This document shows positions 1 through 13,107 of a stretch of DNA of 64,000 nt, piece after piece (position 1 is the stretch's first letter; the number at the start of each line of letters is the position of its first letter). Where the stretch lies: NCBI GenBank assembly GCA_026686845.1, contig JAIVEN010000019.1, positions 33,918,501 to 33,982,500 of the forward strand, read 5' to 3'. The notes beneath the pieces are model-generated. The model had not been told where the DNA came from. It did no database searches and worked only from the letters and a program-made list of their open reading frames with translations. Source of the stretch: Adenanthera pavonina. Lineage: Eukaryota; Streptophyta; Magnoliopsida; Fabales; Fabaceae. The position numbers were made by a program, and so were the translations under genes.

Positions 1-415
1 CATTCACAAATCATGAGAATTTAGAAAAATTCTAGTTTGACCAACATTTGTTATATTAAGAGCTTGTCCTTCACCTACCAAGACTTTACCTTGACCTTGA
101 TATGACATATAGGCCTGAAGCTTTTCTGCATCTTGAACAATGTGTTGATTGGCACTAGAATCAGGGTACTACCTCTTTTCCTTAACAATAGTAGGTGTTG
201 CAATGAATGCTTCACCAACAACAAAAGTGAAATTAGCAATCCCTGCAAAAGGAAGATCACCTACACCGAAAGTGGTATTGTCACCAACAAAAGAGGTGAG
301 ATTAGCAACAGGAGAATTAGAAGTAGGAAAAACATTGTAAGTAGATGCAACCAGAGCATCTAAGAAAGGCTGAGGACAAAGTAGAACCATTATTGTAATT
401 ATAATGAACTCCATT
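1..415 (-). pseudogene. Ty1/copia gag-protease fragment at window edge
   Basis: Read on the minus strand, about 160-1 gives a copia aspartic-protease start: WYPDS followed by SANQHIVQDAEKL, then a VGEGQALNITNVG stretch. The usual Asp-Ser-Gly active site reads Asp-Ser-Ser here, so the enzyme is probably dead. The upstream frame (414-169) is a linker of the kind that precedes the protease. The piece runs off the left edge and is a different subfamily from the copia element at 714-5434. Confidence 0.6.
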
Positions 416-474
416 ATTATAGGTATTGCTCACAAAATAAGCTGCCACGTTAGCCATTTACCTCTAATTTGTGT

Positions 475-491
475 GAGAGAGAGAGAGAGAG
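475..491. repeat. (GA)n microsatellite
   Basis: A short uninterrupted GA dinucleotide run. It lies in the linker between the edge copia fragment and the next element. Confidence 0.8.
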
Positions 492-713
492 GAAGCAAAA
501 GCCAGTAATATTACTTTGGTTAGTCATCTTTTGCATATTAAGATGTTAGTCAATATTCATTCACACATTACATGAGTGTTTTTCTTTTCTTCAAGAAAAT
601 ATTTTATAGTCTTAATTATAAAACATTCATTATGGCATACTATAAGGCATCGTTTAGGAAAATGGGCTAACATCGTCCAAAACTGTCACCAAAACGAAAT
701 TTATGACAATGGG

Positions 714-962
714 AATCAAAGATAAGAAATAGACTGGTAGTTGAGAAAGAGTATATTATTATGTATATTCTTGGGTTACAGATGTGTATATTTATAATAC
801 ATGGAGAGGAACTAAGTTACGTAAATAATGTACACTATCTTGCTAGGAATCTGATATGATAAGATATAGCAAATGAGTAAAGAAAATGACAAATTATGAT
901 AAAGACAAATGAGATGGGCTAATGGGCTAATGGGCTTGAACTTCCCTTTTTCTATTTCTTCA
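714..962 (-). repeat. 3' LTR of copia element
   Basis: A 249-bp copy matching 5195-5434, with scattered substitutions and a 9-bp extra repeat unit (gggctaat) near its right end. The polypurine tract lies immediately right of it, which marks it as the 3' LTR of a minus-strand element. Confidence 0.85.
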
Positions 963-1018
963 ATAGCCCCCCTTAAACAAGAGGGTGTCAACTGAACCCC
1001 GAGTTTGCTATGAAAAAA

Positions 1019-4000
1019 GACAAAACACGAGTGACCCAAAGCCTTAGTGAAGCAATTTGCTATCTGTTCAGAGGAAAGGACATAGTCGATGGAGAGTTGT
1101 TTCGCTAAGACTTGATCTCAAACAAAATGAACATCAATCTCAATGTCTTTTGTTCAAGCATGGAAAATGGGATTCTCAGCTAATGCACTAGCACTTATAT
1201 TATCACACCAAACAGTTGCTATATGAGTGATCAGTACCTTAATTTCGAAGAGTAAGGATCAAATCCAACCTATTTCAGCTGTAACATTTGCAAATGCACA
1301 ATATTCTGATTCTGTACTAGATCTTGCAACAATGCCTTTTTTTGTAGGACCAAGAAATTAGTGAACTACCAAGAAATACACAATATCCAGATACAAAATG
1401 ACAATCACAAGGACATGCAGTGCAATTTGCATCGGTGATGGCTGTCAAATTAAAATGTTTTGTTGGTCAAATCTTAAGACCAAGATGTGCAGTACCTTTC
1501 AAGTACCTGAATAAGTGCTTCACTCCTTGCCAATGTGCAATTATAGGCTGACTAAGAAATTGGCTAAGGTGATTAACTACAAAAGAAATATATGGTCTTG
1601 TATTTGTAAGATATTGAAGACTTCCTATTGTTTTTCTGTATTTGGTGGGATCCACAAGACTCTCACCATCATCAGGTGCAAACACTTTTCTAGTAACCAT
1701 AGGAGTGCTACAAGGGGCTGTATAAAGCATCCCAAATTTTCACAAAAGATCCTCAATATACTTTGACTCATCACAATTCCTAAAGGATCATGATGAATTT
1801 CAAAACCAAGGAAATAGTGAACATTTCCAAGATCTTTAAGAGCAAAAATGACATTCAACTTAGCTGTGAAATGTTCTAACTTTGATGAGTTATTTCCAGT
1901 CACTAGAATATCATCAACATAGATTAAAACCATAAAAACATAGTCTAAATGATTTAGAACAAACAAATAGTTGTCACTCTTTGTACTAAAGAATCCCCAG
2001 CTAACCAAAACTTCACACAACCTTTCAGACCAAGCTCAAGGAGCTTATTTGAGCCCATATAACACCTTTTTAAGTAGAAAAACATGATAAGGCCTAGAGG
2101 AGTCAACAAAACCTTCTGGATGAGATATAAATACTTTCTCCGAGAGAAAACAATTCAAAAAGGCATTATTAATGTCAAGTTGTTTGATTGGCCAATTTAG
2201 AGAAACTGCAATAGTTAACACAAGTCTAATAGTAGTAATCTTAGCCTCTGGACTAAAAGTAGCTCCAACATTCACGCCTGCATCTTGATGAAACCCCTTG
2301 GCCACCAATTTGGCCTTGTGTCTTTGAATAGTACCATATGAATTGTATTTTGTTTTGAAAACCCATCAACAATCGACAATCTTTTGATTAGGATAAGAAG
2401 GTACCAAAATCCAAGTTTCATTTTTCACTAGAGCATTATATTTTTCAGTCATAGCAGCCTTCCATTGTGATGAATTTAAAGCTTCAAAAATTGTAGAAGG
2501 TTCATCTGCATTCAAAACAAAGGATGTTAACCCAACAAAAGGATATTTGGGTTTAAAAATACATGCCTTTGACCTTGTCATCATTTGATGTTTCGTGACA
2601 AGTTTTGAAACTTCACGTTGATCGTCTTCTTGGTCTATAGATGTGTTATTAGCACCTGGGATTAGATCGTTATTTGCACCATACGAAGCTTCGGTGTCAA
2701 CTTCATGAGCTATAACATGTTCAATAACTAGTGCTTGGGCTTAATGAATCAGATAGGCTTGCATTAGGTCTACTTAGTGGGATGCACCTCTAGCTTTAAG
2801 ATTCACTTAAACATACAGGAAAATCATTAGTAAACTGATTTGCTGTAGCAACATGATAAGATTGTTCTATGTGAAGAAAACCATTGGAGAAAGGAAAATC
2901 TTGATCATCAAAAACATGCTGTGAGATCAAAATTTTGCAATCGGTGTTCATATATTTATAACCTTTATGATGTCCACTATAGCCAAGGAACACACACCAG
3001 TAGTATGGAACTGCAACTTGTGTTGATTGTAAGGTCTCAAACAAGGATAACAGGTATATAAAAAAATCTTCAAATTCTTATAATCAGGCATCTTATTGAA
3101 AAACTCTTAAAGGGGTGATTGATCTGCAAGCACAGGAGTAGGCAATAAATTAATAAGATAAACTGCAGTTTGAAAAGATTCCCACAAATAATGAAGAGGC
3201 ATGCTAGCTTAAGCAAGTAAGGTTTATCCCAGCTCAACAATATGTTGAAATTTTCCCTTAACCCTTCCATTCTGAGCAGAAGTATCAAAAAAGAATTCGA
3301 TATTCATTTAGAAAATCTTATAAGTTCTTAAATTCTCCATCTCAATCACTCTGCAAAATTTTAATCTTCTTTCAAAAAGATTTTCAACCATTTTCTTGAA
3401 TTGAATAAATATTCCTTTCACTTCACTTTTGGTTTTGAGAGGAAAAATTCAAGTAAATCTGCTAAAGTCATAAACAAAGTAAACATAATATTTGAAACCA
3501 TTCATAGATTAAATCGGAGAAGGACCCTAAATATCTGTATGAATAAGTTCTAGAGGACAACTTGCACGAGACTCAGACTTGTTGAAAGGTAAATTATGCA
3601 TTTTACCATACTAGCAGGCCTCACAAAATGAAGGCTTATTTGAAAAACGAAAATTACAATTACTCAAAATTTTGGACAGAATATTAAATGATAGATGACC
3701 CAGATGATGATGCCGTACTTCAAATTGACTACTTGAAGACTTTTCTTTATTCTCTAGGCTATTAGCAAAGCAAGTTGAACTTAGACTTCTTTCACCATAT
3801 GGCTCCATTTTATACATTCCATTCTCAATTGTCCCATGAAGCCGTGTTTCCCCTGTCTTCTTGTCCTTTACAAAACAATTCTGTGAGTATAGCTCAAGAA
3901 AAACATCATTATCAAGAGCGAGTTTTCGAGCACTTAATAGATTTTTAGCAACAACAGCAGCTCTTAAAACATTCTTGGGCTTTAGCCTTTGTCCTTTATT

Positions 4001-5166
4001 AATTAAAAGATTTTTTTGACTTGCATAAATAATAGGAATCTCTTCACCATTAGCAACAATTAATCCTTTATTACTTGAATATTGCAAAGGATTTTGAAGA
4101 GGTGCAGAACGATTTAACACATGATTATTCATACCACTATCAAGATACCAGTTTAGATCATTGACAACATCAGGAGTAGCAGCCATGTTTGCAAAATAAT
4201 GGGGGATTGATTGGATGAGTTGCATTAAGGTTCAGCTATTCCACTAGTAAGGGTTTGATCAAACCCATAAAAACAATTAGTCACAGTATGTCTAGTTTTC
4301 AAACACAATTGACAAATGGGTCTAATATTGTTATTGTTACATCCTATTCTTCCTCGTCCTCTAGAACTTCTACCTTCACAACCAAATCTATCATGTTAAA
4401 AATAGGGAAAATTTTGAGCATGATCAGATCTAGGATCACGAGGCCACACAATCATGTTAGCAGTTGGAGAGCCAAGATTTAGGTTGCTGAACTACTAGAG
4501 TTGCTCGAGTCTTGCTTCATGAGTAAGCAAAGTGGCTTGGAGTTGCACCCAAGAAACATTTTCTTTGTTGGACAGCTACACAACCACTAGATTGTATTCA
4601 GCATCCAAACATGCAAGAATATGCGTATTTAAATCGTTAGTCGAAATAGGATTCTCAGTAAGCATTAAGGCATTTACAATGGCTTTCATCTTTGCAAGCT
4701 ACTCATCCATCTTCATGGGTCCCTTCCTTGTTTACTGAAACTCATTTCCTAACAGCATTAAACATGCCTTCGAGTTGACACAACAGAGGTCACGAGCTGC
4801 TTGTCACAATTCATGGGTTGTTTGATGGTTCAAGAGTTGCATAACAATTTCTATTGACATGGTCCCATATTGCCAGCCACGAAGCATCGAATCATCGGCT
4901 TCCCAATCACTGAAATCTGGATTTGGTGTGACCATATCGTCTTCAACAATGAACTCTTGTAGATGCAACTTCGTCCCAAGGAGAAGACCATCAAGGCGAT
5001 ATCCTTTAACCACTGACTCAACAATAGACTTCCAAAGAGTATAGTTACCTCTCTCCAAGTTGACAGAGGTGGAAGCAAAATTAGAGCCAATAAGACCCTT
5101 CGAGAGAGATGAGGCAATAGTGGGGTTTTGGGATAATGAACCTGAGAACCCAAGAGAGCTTTCCAT
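1019..5166 (-). pseudogene. Copia gag-pol remnant
   Basis: Gag starts at 5166 (MESSLGFSGSLSQ...) with the LERGNYTLWKSIVES block typical of copia gag. A CCHC zinc knuckle with intact spacing (CQLCLKTRHTVTNC) is at about 4270-4315. The protease motif WYLDSG is at about 4150, and HLGH (integrase lead-in) at about 3700. Integrase (about 3070-3610) is fragmented. Reverse transcriptase pieces follow: the QLDINNAFLN block at about 2190 and YVDDILVTGN at about 1910. RNase H pieces lie between about 1460 and 1019. Several frameshifts and stops separate the domains, so no full polyprotein can be made. Confidence 0.88.
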
Positions 5167-5194
5167 GGTAGCAACCAGATAGCTCTTGATACCA

Positions 5195-5434
5195 AATCAA
5201 AGATAAAAAATAGATAGGTAGTTGGGAAAGAGTATATTGTTATGTATATTCTAGGGTTATAGATGTGCATATTTATAATACAAGGAGAGGAACTAAGTTA
5301 CGTAGATCATGCACACTATCTTCTAGGATTCTAATATGATAAGATGTAGCAAATAAATAAAGATAGTGACAGATTATGATAAAGATGAATGAGATGGGCT
5401 GATGGGTTTGAACTTCCCTTTTTCTCTTTCTTCA
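5195..5434 (-). repeat. 5' LTR of copia element
   Basis: A 240-bp partner of the LTR at 714-962. The initiator Met tRNA primer site directly abuts its left edge, which fixes it as the 5' LTR of the minus-strand element. Confidence 0.85.
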
Positions 5435-5563
5435 ACAATGGGCTAATAATCTTCAAAATTAAAGATAGTGACCGATTACGATAAAGGCGAATAAGATAGG
5501 CTGATGGGCTTGAACTTCCCTTTTTCTATTTCTTCAACAATGGGCTAATAAGCTTCAAAATTA
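5359..5563. repeat. 102-bp tandem duplication across an LTR/flank junction
   Basis: Two adjacent copies (5359-5460 and 5461-5563). Each holds the last 75 or so bases of the copia LTR plus about 26 bases of flanking DNA. Because the unit crosses the LTR end, the duplication happened after the retrotransposon inserted. Confidence 0.85.
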
Positions 5564-5600
5564 GATTATATCATAACCTCTAGACAGTACTATAAGTTAG

Positions 5601-5786
5601 TTTTATAAAAAGTGATGTTTATTTAACACAATATAAACTTACAAACTTTCCTAATAAAATCGCAATCCTTCTGAAAGTAATTATAATGAACAATTTTATA
5701 AAAAGTGATGTTTATTTAACACAATATAAACTTACAAACTTTCCTAATAAAATATCAATCCTTCTGAAAGTAATTCTAATGAACAA
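5601..5786. repeat. 93-bp tandem duplication
   Basis: Copies at 5601-5693 and 5694-5786 are nearly identical, starting TTTTATAAAAAGTGATG. No coding content is seen. Confidence 0.88.
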
Positions 5787-6395
5787 GGCTTCCATCTATT
5801 CACAGTGAATTCTCCACAATTTTCCTTTCTAAACAAAATTATCACAATAATTTATTTCAAATTAATTTTCCTGACAAATATTTCTCTCGTATTTGGCAAG
5901 CATAATATCCATTGATTACCCCAAATTTTCAAACTGACCAAAAAAATCAAAACCTATCACGAAAAAAAATTTAGACAAATGGGCCAAAAAAGTTTCAAAA
6001 GAGAATATGAATAATTTTCTTAACAAAAAATATTCGTCACAATAACATGATCTTATTCAATTATTTCAGCTTCCTTCTTTGAGCTGTTCTATTCAACAAG
6101 AATTTCATTTCATTCACAAAACAAAATTTTCCACAAATTCCAGCAAAATCATCACAATTTTTTTTAAATTCTTTTCAGAAAAAAAATTTATCACTTTTGC
6201 TACATAAATAAAAAAAAAAGTTTCTCATGCGTGCGCTAAAAAATTCTAGTTCAATATATGCTGTCATGGGTCCATGGTAGTGGGGAGTCAAAGCAAAGAG
6301 GAAATTTTTCTATATTGTGGAATTGTTCACATGAACCAAAGCAGAATCATTTTGTATTAACAAATGTCAATTTAATATGATAATAATTAATTATT
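5787..6395. other. AT-rich spacer, nothing recognised
   Basis: AT-rich sequence without a convincing reading frame, RNA gene or repeat structure on either strand. Confidence 0.6.
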
Positions 6396-6967
6396 AAAAA
6401 TTGGATCGATAATTGAATTGGCCAAGATATTCATTTAAAATTTAATAGTTCAACCATGGTGTAACTATAATTTTTTAATTTAATATGTTATATATTATAT
6501 ATAAAATTAAAAAATATTGTAATAAATTTTATAACTTAATATTATAATCTAAATAAGTTAATATTGATCCATCATATTTTGAATTCAAAATAATATTCTA
6601 TTTTCATATTATATGTTAAGCAAATTTATCATTATTAATAATTAATAATTATGTATCATAATAATACTTATATAATATTATAATATAAAAATAAAAAAAT
6701 TATACAAAAATAATGCTATCTAGTACTAAATATAATTCTATTTTATCTTAAAAACTAAAAAATAGTTTAAAAAATTTTAAAAATATGGCTAGTTCAACCA
6801 GTTTTCTATTGATTCATTACTAATTTAGATCGGTTTACCATCAATTTGACTGGCTTTTATCAATTTGTATCGATTTTGAAATCATCTGATTTCCCTCTTC
6901 ATTTAGATTGAATCTACCACTAGTTTTTGGTTCAACCAGTTGAACCAGTCAATCTTATCCAGTTTTT
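6396..6967. mobile_element. MITE-like element, copy 1
   Basis: About 570 bp, related along its length to 34276-34809. The ends form an imperfect inverted repeat: AAAAATTGGAT at the left, ATCCAGTTTTT at the right. Both ends are rich in GGTTCAACCAGTT-like motifs, and the core is over 80% AT. It has no coding capacity. Family assignment (hAT-like or Mutator-like) is not possible because no clear target duplication is visible. Confidence 0.6.
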
Positions 6968-8900
6968 AATACATTAATAATAATAATAATAATAGTGATA
7001 GTCAAATATATGCATTATAAAGGTTTCAATAAGTAACTGATGGAATATTTCTCACAGGGCAGATCTAGGATTTAGTTTATTTTTTGGGGGATTTAAATAA
7101 AAAAGGAGTAATGTCTTGTATTAAAAGAAATTAATCTAAAAACATATGTAATATACTTTTTTGGTACAATATGTAATATACTTTTAATTCATTATTAAAG
7201 TTAATTTAATTTTTTTCATATTGTAAAATTTACCAATTAATAAATTTATATCAATCTTTTTAAAAAATTACTCTTTAAATTTAATTAGTATATAGTATGC
7301 AATAAATTATTGTTTATTTTTTCTTAATTTTGTGTAATATTATAATTGAAAGTAGCATTTTTTTTTGACAACAAAGTAGCATTTCACTTATTACATTTAA
7401 TAAAATATATACTGTATGTAGAAAAAAAAGAAAATAAAAATATTTATTATTTTTCTACGTCATCCATCAAAGTATAGAAAAATTGAATACATAAAAAATT
7501 AAATTTAAAGCTTTGATTTTCTATCAAGCAAATATTTTCATGTAAAAATTAAATAAATTATATTCAATGCTATTACGAACTAATTGAAAGATAAAATATA
7601 ACAAAAGAATTACTTGTGGAGAATAAATTAAATGCCTTTTAGTATATTTATTATATATACAAAAGTAAGTAACATGTATGAATATTTTTAGAATGATTCT
7701 GGTATTTCAAATAAGATTTATTACAATTCTGTGTTTCAAAATCTCTATCTTAGAATTAAGTTTAGAGTTGTGACCTATTATTTTATTTTATATTTTAAAA
7801 TTAAAAACACCAAATCTAATGAGATTCTTTTAATTATAACTAATATTTATCTTTTTTTTATCTCATTTGTTTCAATTTTCTCTATAAAATCTTCTTAAAA
7901 ATCTTCCCAATTCAAATGGAAGGAAATATACATTTTTTAATTTTTTTCCATAATCAAATATACATCCTATTTCATTTAAAATTAGTATATCCACTATTTC
8001 AATTTTTTTATATTTATTTTTTTGTACTTTAATTTGTTTCAGCAAAATCTTCTTAATAATAATCTTAATATTCATAATATTTCAAACTTTAAACTTTTTT
8101 ATATATCTATTTATGTGTTTTACCTTTTTTTTATAGCAAACTTGAATTTGAAATCTCTGCTTGTATGATCGACCAACTTGAACCATGTTATTAAACTTAA
8201 ATATTCATAATTTATAATTAGCCACCTATGTTTAATCCATTTCCCAATTATTTATATCATTTTATATTTATATAACTATTTATGTGTATAATGTTATTGT
8301 GAAATCTCTCCTTACAAATAGCTAAATTCAAATAGTTTGTAACATGTTTAGGTTTTTATAGTTTAATATTATAAGCACTAAACCCTAACCAATTTTATTT
8401 ATTTGTTTGTATCTTTTCTATATTTATTTATGTATATGAATTTTTTCAGAAAAAATCTTCTAAAAATCGCTAAGCTGTTACTAAAAATCCATGGATATCT
8501 AATTTTTAAAGTCTATTTCATTTAAATTGAGAAAAATTTAATATATTTCCAAAATATTTTGGCTATTCTTTTTCTATATAAATCTTTGTACGGTATTCAA
8601 AATCAGTACTCATGTGTTTCTCTCTTTTGCTTTGCATTTCAAACAATAAACAACATTTACTTCGAGTTTCTAATTTTGGGCAAATTTCTTTCTCAATCTT
8701 ATTAGCATAAACACCTCATGTTTACTTAATTTTATCCTTCTCTTTGCCTGTTCCTTCTTTCATGCGTAGGAAAAATGTATCACATTTTACTTAAGTCCAT
8801 TTTTCATGTATTAGACTCTAATTATATCCATTATTGCATGATTAAAGATTTGATTGCATAAAAATATTAAAATAGATTTTTTTTTATATTTTGGGTACTG
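6968..8900. other. AT-rich spacer with AAT repeat at its left end
   Basis: A short (AAT)n run is at about 6975-6992. The rest is very AT-rich with homopolymer runs and no supported gene. The longest open frame (7872-8075, minus) is lysine/isoleucine-rich and looks like chance. Confidence 0.6.
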
Positions 8901-11900
8901 TTCATTGTGCATTTTCCATTGTACCCGATGAATTTTGAAAATTTATAACTAATTCTAGAAAAATCTTCTCATAGTGATTCAAGTATTTAAAAATAGTCTT
9001 TTTATAAAATAAATATGAAATAGGGTATTTTCTAGACCAATTCATATAGTTTATCTCTCAAACATTTACTATAGATTTGGTCAATTTCTCTTTCCCAGGA
9101 TTTTGACCTTAATTTTAAAAATTCATATCTCACTCTACCCTGAGCCAATTCATGCATTCCTTATGTCATTGAAAAGTCTTGTGTGTCTAATTTTAAACAT
9201 ATTTTTTTATACATTTATTCTCTTTGTACGGGGTACAACATCAACTTAAACCTTTAAAGGTTAAAACTCAGCTCTAATTGGATCAGTTTTAGGAAAACCT
9301 ACATATCTTTTAGTTTATAACTCCAATTACTTCCAAACTAGTGGCATTTTAAACCTAAGTCATGGGTCTTTTCATGCATTTAAACCACTGAATTTTTTAA
9401 GCTCTACATGACTTTATGTTGCCTTTTGAAGCATTCAATATTTTTAGTGAAAATTCTAGTTTTCTTATTACTATCCAGTTCTGAACCCTAACTTCAAAAA
9501 TTTACTATAAATTGCACACTTATCTAATTTAAATGTTATTTGTCTCCTTTTAAAACTTGTTTCAACTAATTTCATAGCATATATAATACTTCTACCAATT
9601 GATCTGTTTTAAATCAAATACCTCTATCCTAATTGCTGTTGGTCACTTTGAACCAAATCATAATATACATTATATTATCAACTTCATGACACCATTTTAT
9701 CATTCTTCATTGATCCAAATCCATACATATCATTATAAGGAAACTTGTAGAACAAAATAACAATTAGAGGCCATCCCATACTTCCACATACCATTTTATA
9801 CAAATTGCACAAAATTATTGAAAAGCATAGTATAATAATCTATAGTCTTCACCATTCACCTCCTTGTCTTATTCACCATTGCACCATCATCATATCTTGT
9901 TCCTAGACATGTTATTAATTTGGAGGGGTGAGATTCAAAGAATCTCAATAGTTATATCCATTCATGCACATATATTATCACATTATTTCATAAATTCATC
10001 AATGGAAATCATGCCATACAATTTTATAAAAATTTTGGCATGATAACATTTTGTAAAACGAACATCTTAGGGTCATAAAACCCTTCATACAACTAGCCAA
10101 TAACACATTTATATCACAAAACATACAATCAAATTCATGGCATATATCCAGAATCATGGAAAATCAACTTGATAACATTGGGCATAAATAGGAAGATAAC
10201 TACCTTGGGGTTACCCAAATTCCTCCAAGCTTTGAACACTCTTTCATTGATCTTCAAATGCTTCTTGGAACCTATAACATCACAAAATCAAGTCTTAATC
10301 CATTGATTCCATCACTTCCTTCACAAAGTGACAACTTGAACCTTAAAATTCTATATAGTTGTCCTTTTGGAATCTCTTGTACAACCCACTTGTATTAACC
10401 TAGTTTGGACCTAATTAATCCATTTTTGAGGTCAAAATCATAAAATTCTTTTCCAATCTCAAACCCTAAATCAGCAGAAAATTTAAAGAAATTATAGAAA
10501 AATAACTACTCAATAAACTTGCAAACCAATGATATATTCTTGCATCTTGAAGCCTATACATTACTTTTAATAGATTGATTTTTTCATGGTTTCATTTTCT
10601 CTCTCTACCCTCTCTCTAAGCAGAAAATTTCAGTGGAAAAATGGAGAGAAATACTTCATGAAACATCATAATACTCAAATATGTACAAGAGAATAACCAT
10701 AAAAATTTACTTTGAGAGTTTTAGGTTCAAACAAGTCCTCTAGCTTGGTCTTCTTTTCCCTTCTTCTCCTACACCTTCTTCTCTCTTTTCTTCACTGGTT
10801 CAGACGTAAGGAAGGCTGAAGATAATGAGTTATGTGGCTAACTAAGGTAAGTAAGGGATTTAAGTCATAAAAAGCAACTTTAGTTACTTTAATGTTTAAT
10901 TTGAGTTACTTTATTTTAATAAAGTTTTAGTAAAAATTCCCATTGTGTCCCAATAAGTTACAGCACACCTTCTATCTCATTCTTAGCCAAAAATTGTTTG
11001 AATAATTTTTATAGACCAAAATACCTTTTACCGATTAAATTTACCTGTACTGATTAAGTATTTTTTGCCAAAAGTGTCACTAAATTGGTACAAAATTATC
11101 CAAAAATTATTTTTAATCCAAAATCACTATCTTAGTCCCAAATATATTTTATCAAAGTCCATTTAGTGTCTTTGAATTGATACTACCTTTTTCTACCGTC
11201 TAAACTAACTTTTATCGGATAAAATATTAATATTAAATCCTAATTATTCAATAAATATTATTTTAATCTTAATAAATTCCATACTATATTCCATTGGGCT
11301 TAATTCATTGAGAGCTTCATTTTGATTATAATTTTTCATATTCCCAAAAATACCCTTGATCCAGGATGAATTTATAATTTTTGAAATTTTTGGGTCATTA
11401 GTTGTAATTTTTCCCAAATTTTTTTTCATTTCCGCTCCCTTCAAGGACTAAATTACAAAGATTATGGATTCTTAAGATCAAAATATAAGTTTTAGGGACT
11501 AAATTACAAAGATTCTTAATTTTTAAGACCAAAATATAACTTTCTCATTTTTCCATTTAATCAGGAAAAATAACCTCTTTACCCTTCTTAACGTTTATTG
11601 ATATCTTTCCATTTTTTTCAATTTCTTGTGCATTTTACAATACCAACTTTTTCATTTTTGGGTTTTAAATGCATTATTCACATTTTATTTTTAATTTGGA
11701 AAATGATCATTTTACCCTTAAGTCGGGTCAAAAATGTAATTATATATTCTTTCATGCACTTTCTTGCAATTTTACCCAAAGATTAATTTTTTATTATTTC
11801 TTTTTCACTCTTCACATTAACTTTCAAATTGGTTTATCTCTCAATCTAGACCTCCCAGCTATGCAATAATTATGTGTTGTGCTCAATTTGGAGCGGGCTT

Positions 11901-11940
11901 TTATTCAAATGGTATTGCATATTTTCCGGGGTAAATTCTA
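8901..11940. repeat. LTR-like repeat, copy 1 (about 3 kb)
   Basis: This block aligns along its length, in the same orientation, with 14120-16850. Shared landmarks are AACTAATTCTAGAAAAAT (about 8945 and 14128), the ATTTTAAAAATTCATATCT block (about 9112 and 14304) and the ATTCCATTG...CATTGAGAGCTTCATTTT block (about 11288 and 16507). It is non-coding, with phrases common in long LTRs of plant Ty3/gypsy elements (GGACTAAATTACAAAG, GGGTCATTAG). Ends are approximate, and copy divergence is high. Confidence 0.6.
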
Positions 11941-12547
11941 GAATTAATTTTTATTAAGGACCTTATAGAAAATTAATTCCAATTAAGAACTAAACATAAT
12001 TTCTTCTAAAAATTAGATGAAAAATTAATTTCTTCAAAAACCCAATTACATATAGCCTTTTCGTCTCACTTTGTTTCTCATCTTTTATTCATTTTATAGC
12101 ATTCCGTAAAAATGGGGATATTATAGAAAAAGTTGGCATGGGTTCATATGTTGATGCTATTAAAGCCATAAATGCAGAGCACAATGATTGAAGTCTCAAA
12201 GGTTTAGGTTATATGCTTATGGATGGCATCGAGAACAAAAGGGTCGAAAAAATGGTAGACAATCAAGATGGTACTACAAGACATGAATGTAAGTTATCCT
12301 TGCCTCAATATTAATATGTGTGAGTATAGCTTCTTATAAAAATTTTTTTAACTTTTTTATCCATTTTGATTTTTGTTTGTCTTTATGTAGAATGAATGAA
12401 TCACTGTAGATATCAAATAGTCCTTTCTTGAAAGAATGAAGGACAAGATAAAGGAAGACATGGTTTATAAAATAAAGGGATTTAATGTAGGATAAAGTAA
12501 TGGGAAGTATAGAACCATTAATCATTAGTATAGGCTATTTTTACTTA
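11941..12547. other. Unassigned sequence with a possible exon remnant
   Basis: Between 12117 and 12290 the plus strand reads as a broken protein-like segment (GSYVDAIKAINAEHND, stop, then SLKGLGYMLMDG). I do not recognise the family. It lies just before the duplicated exon-like unit at 12548 and may belong to the same lost gene or transposase. Confidence 0.3.
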
Positions 12548-13107
12548 ACCACAATTTGTGCCCAAGGAGATGATTTAAAGATTGATCCATATGGATTATT
12601 TTTTGTACCAATTACCCACATAACTTCTAGAAAGGTATACATAAATTATTTAGTAGATATGTACACCAATAATATTCTTGAATCTATTCTTGTTAATGCA
12701 TAAAATATTTTAATATTGAATAACACAGTGCCATACTTTTGGTATTGTGGCACATATTTTATTGGTAAGTTGGTTGTATGAAGGAGACATGTATCGAATG
12801 CAGGCATATGTAAGTTAAAGATTGTTACTCCACCACAATTTGTATCCAAGGAGATTATTCAAAGATTAATCCATACAGATTCTTTTTTGTGCCAGTTACC
12901 CATATAACTTCTAAAAAGGTAGGCAATTAACTCTTGGTATGTGCACCAATAATATTCTTGAATCTATTTTTTTCTAATGCATATAATATTTTAATATTGA
13001 ATAATACAATGTCGTACTCTTGATATTGTGCCACATATTTTATTGGTAAGTTAGTTGCATTCAGTGATATGAAGGAAACATATATCCAATGTAGGCATAT
13101 GTAAGTT
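12548..13107 (+). repeat. 284-bp tandem duplication with an exon-like core
   Basis: Copy 1 is 12548-12831 and copy 2 is 12832-13107. In each, about 85 bases read as TTICxQGDxxKIxPYxxFF and onwards to THITSxK. This ends at a GT that could be a splice donor (GGTATAC in copy 1, GGTAGGC in copy 2). The rest of each unit is AT-rich. The parent protein is not recognised. Confidence 0.75.

Larger units (their letters stand above)
714..5434 (-). mobile_element. Ty1/copia LTR retrotransposon, degenerate, both LTRs present
   Basis: A 4.7-kb element in reverse orientation. LTRs lie at 714-962 and 5195-5434. A primer binding site complementary to initiator Met tRNA (TGGTATCAAGAGC on the minus strand, 5182-5194) adjoins the right LTR. 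A polypurine tract (AAGGGGGGC on the minus strand, about 964-972) adjoins the left LTR. Coding order gag, protease, integrase, reverse transcriptase, RNase H is the copia order. The flanks share the 8-mer ACAATGGG (706-713 and 5435-5442), probably the target duplication. By eye the LTRs differ at about one base in ten, so this is an old insertion. Confidence 0.9.
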
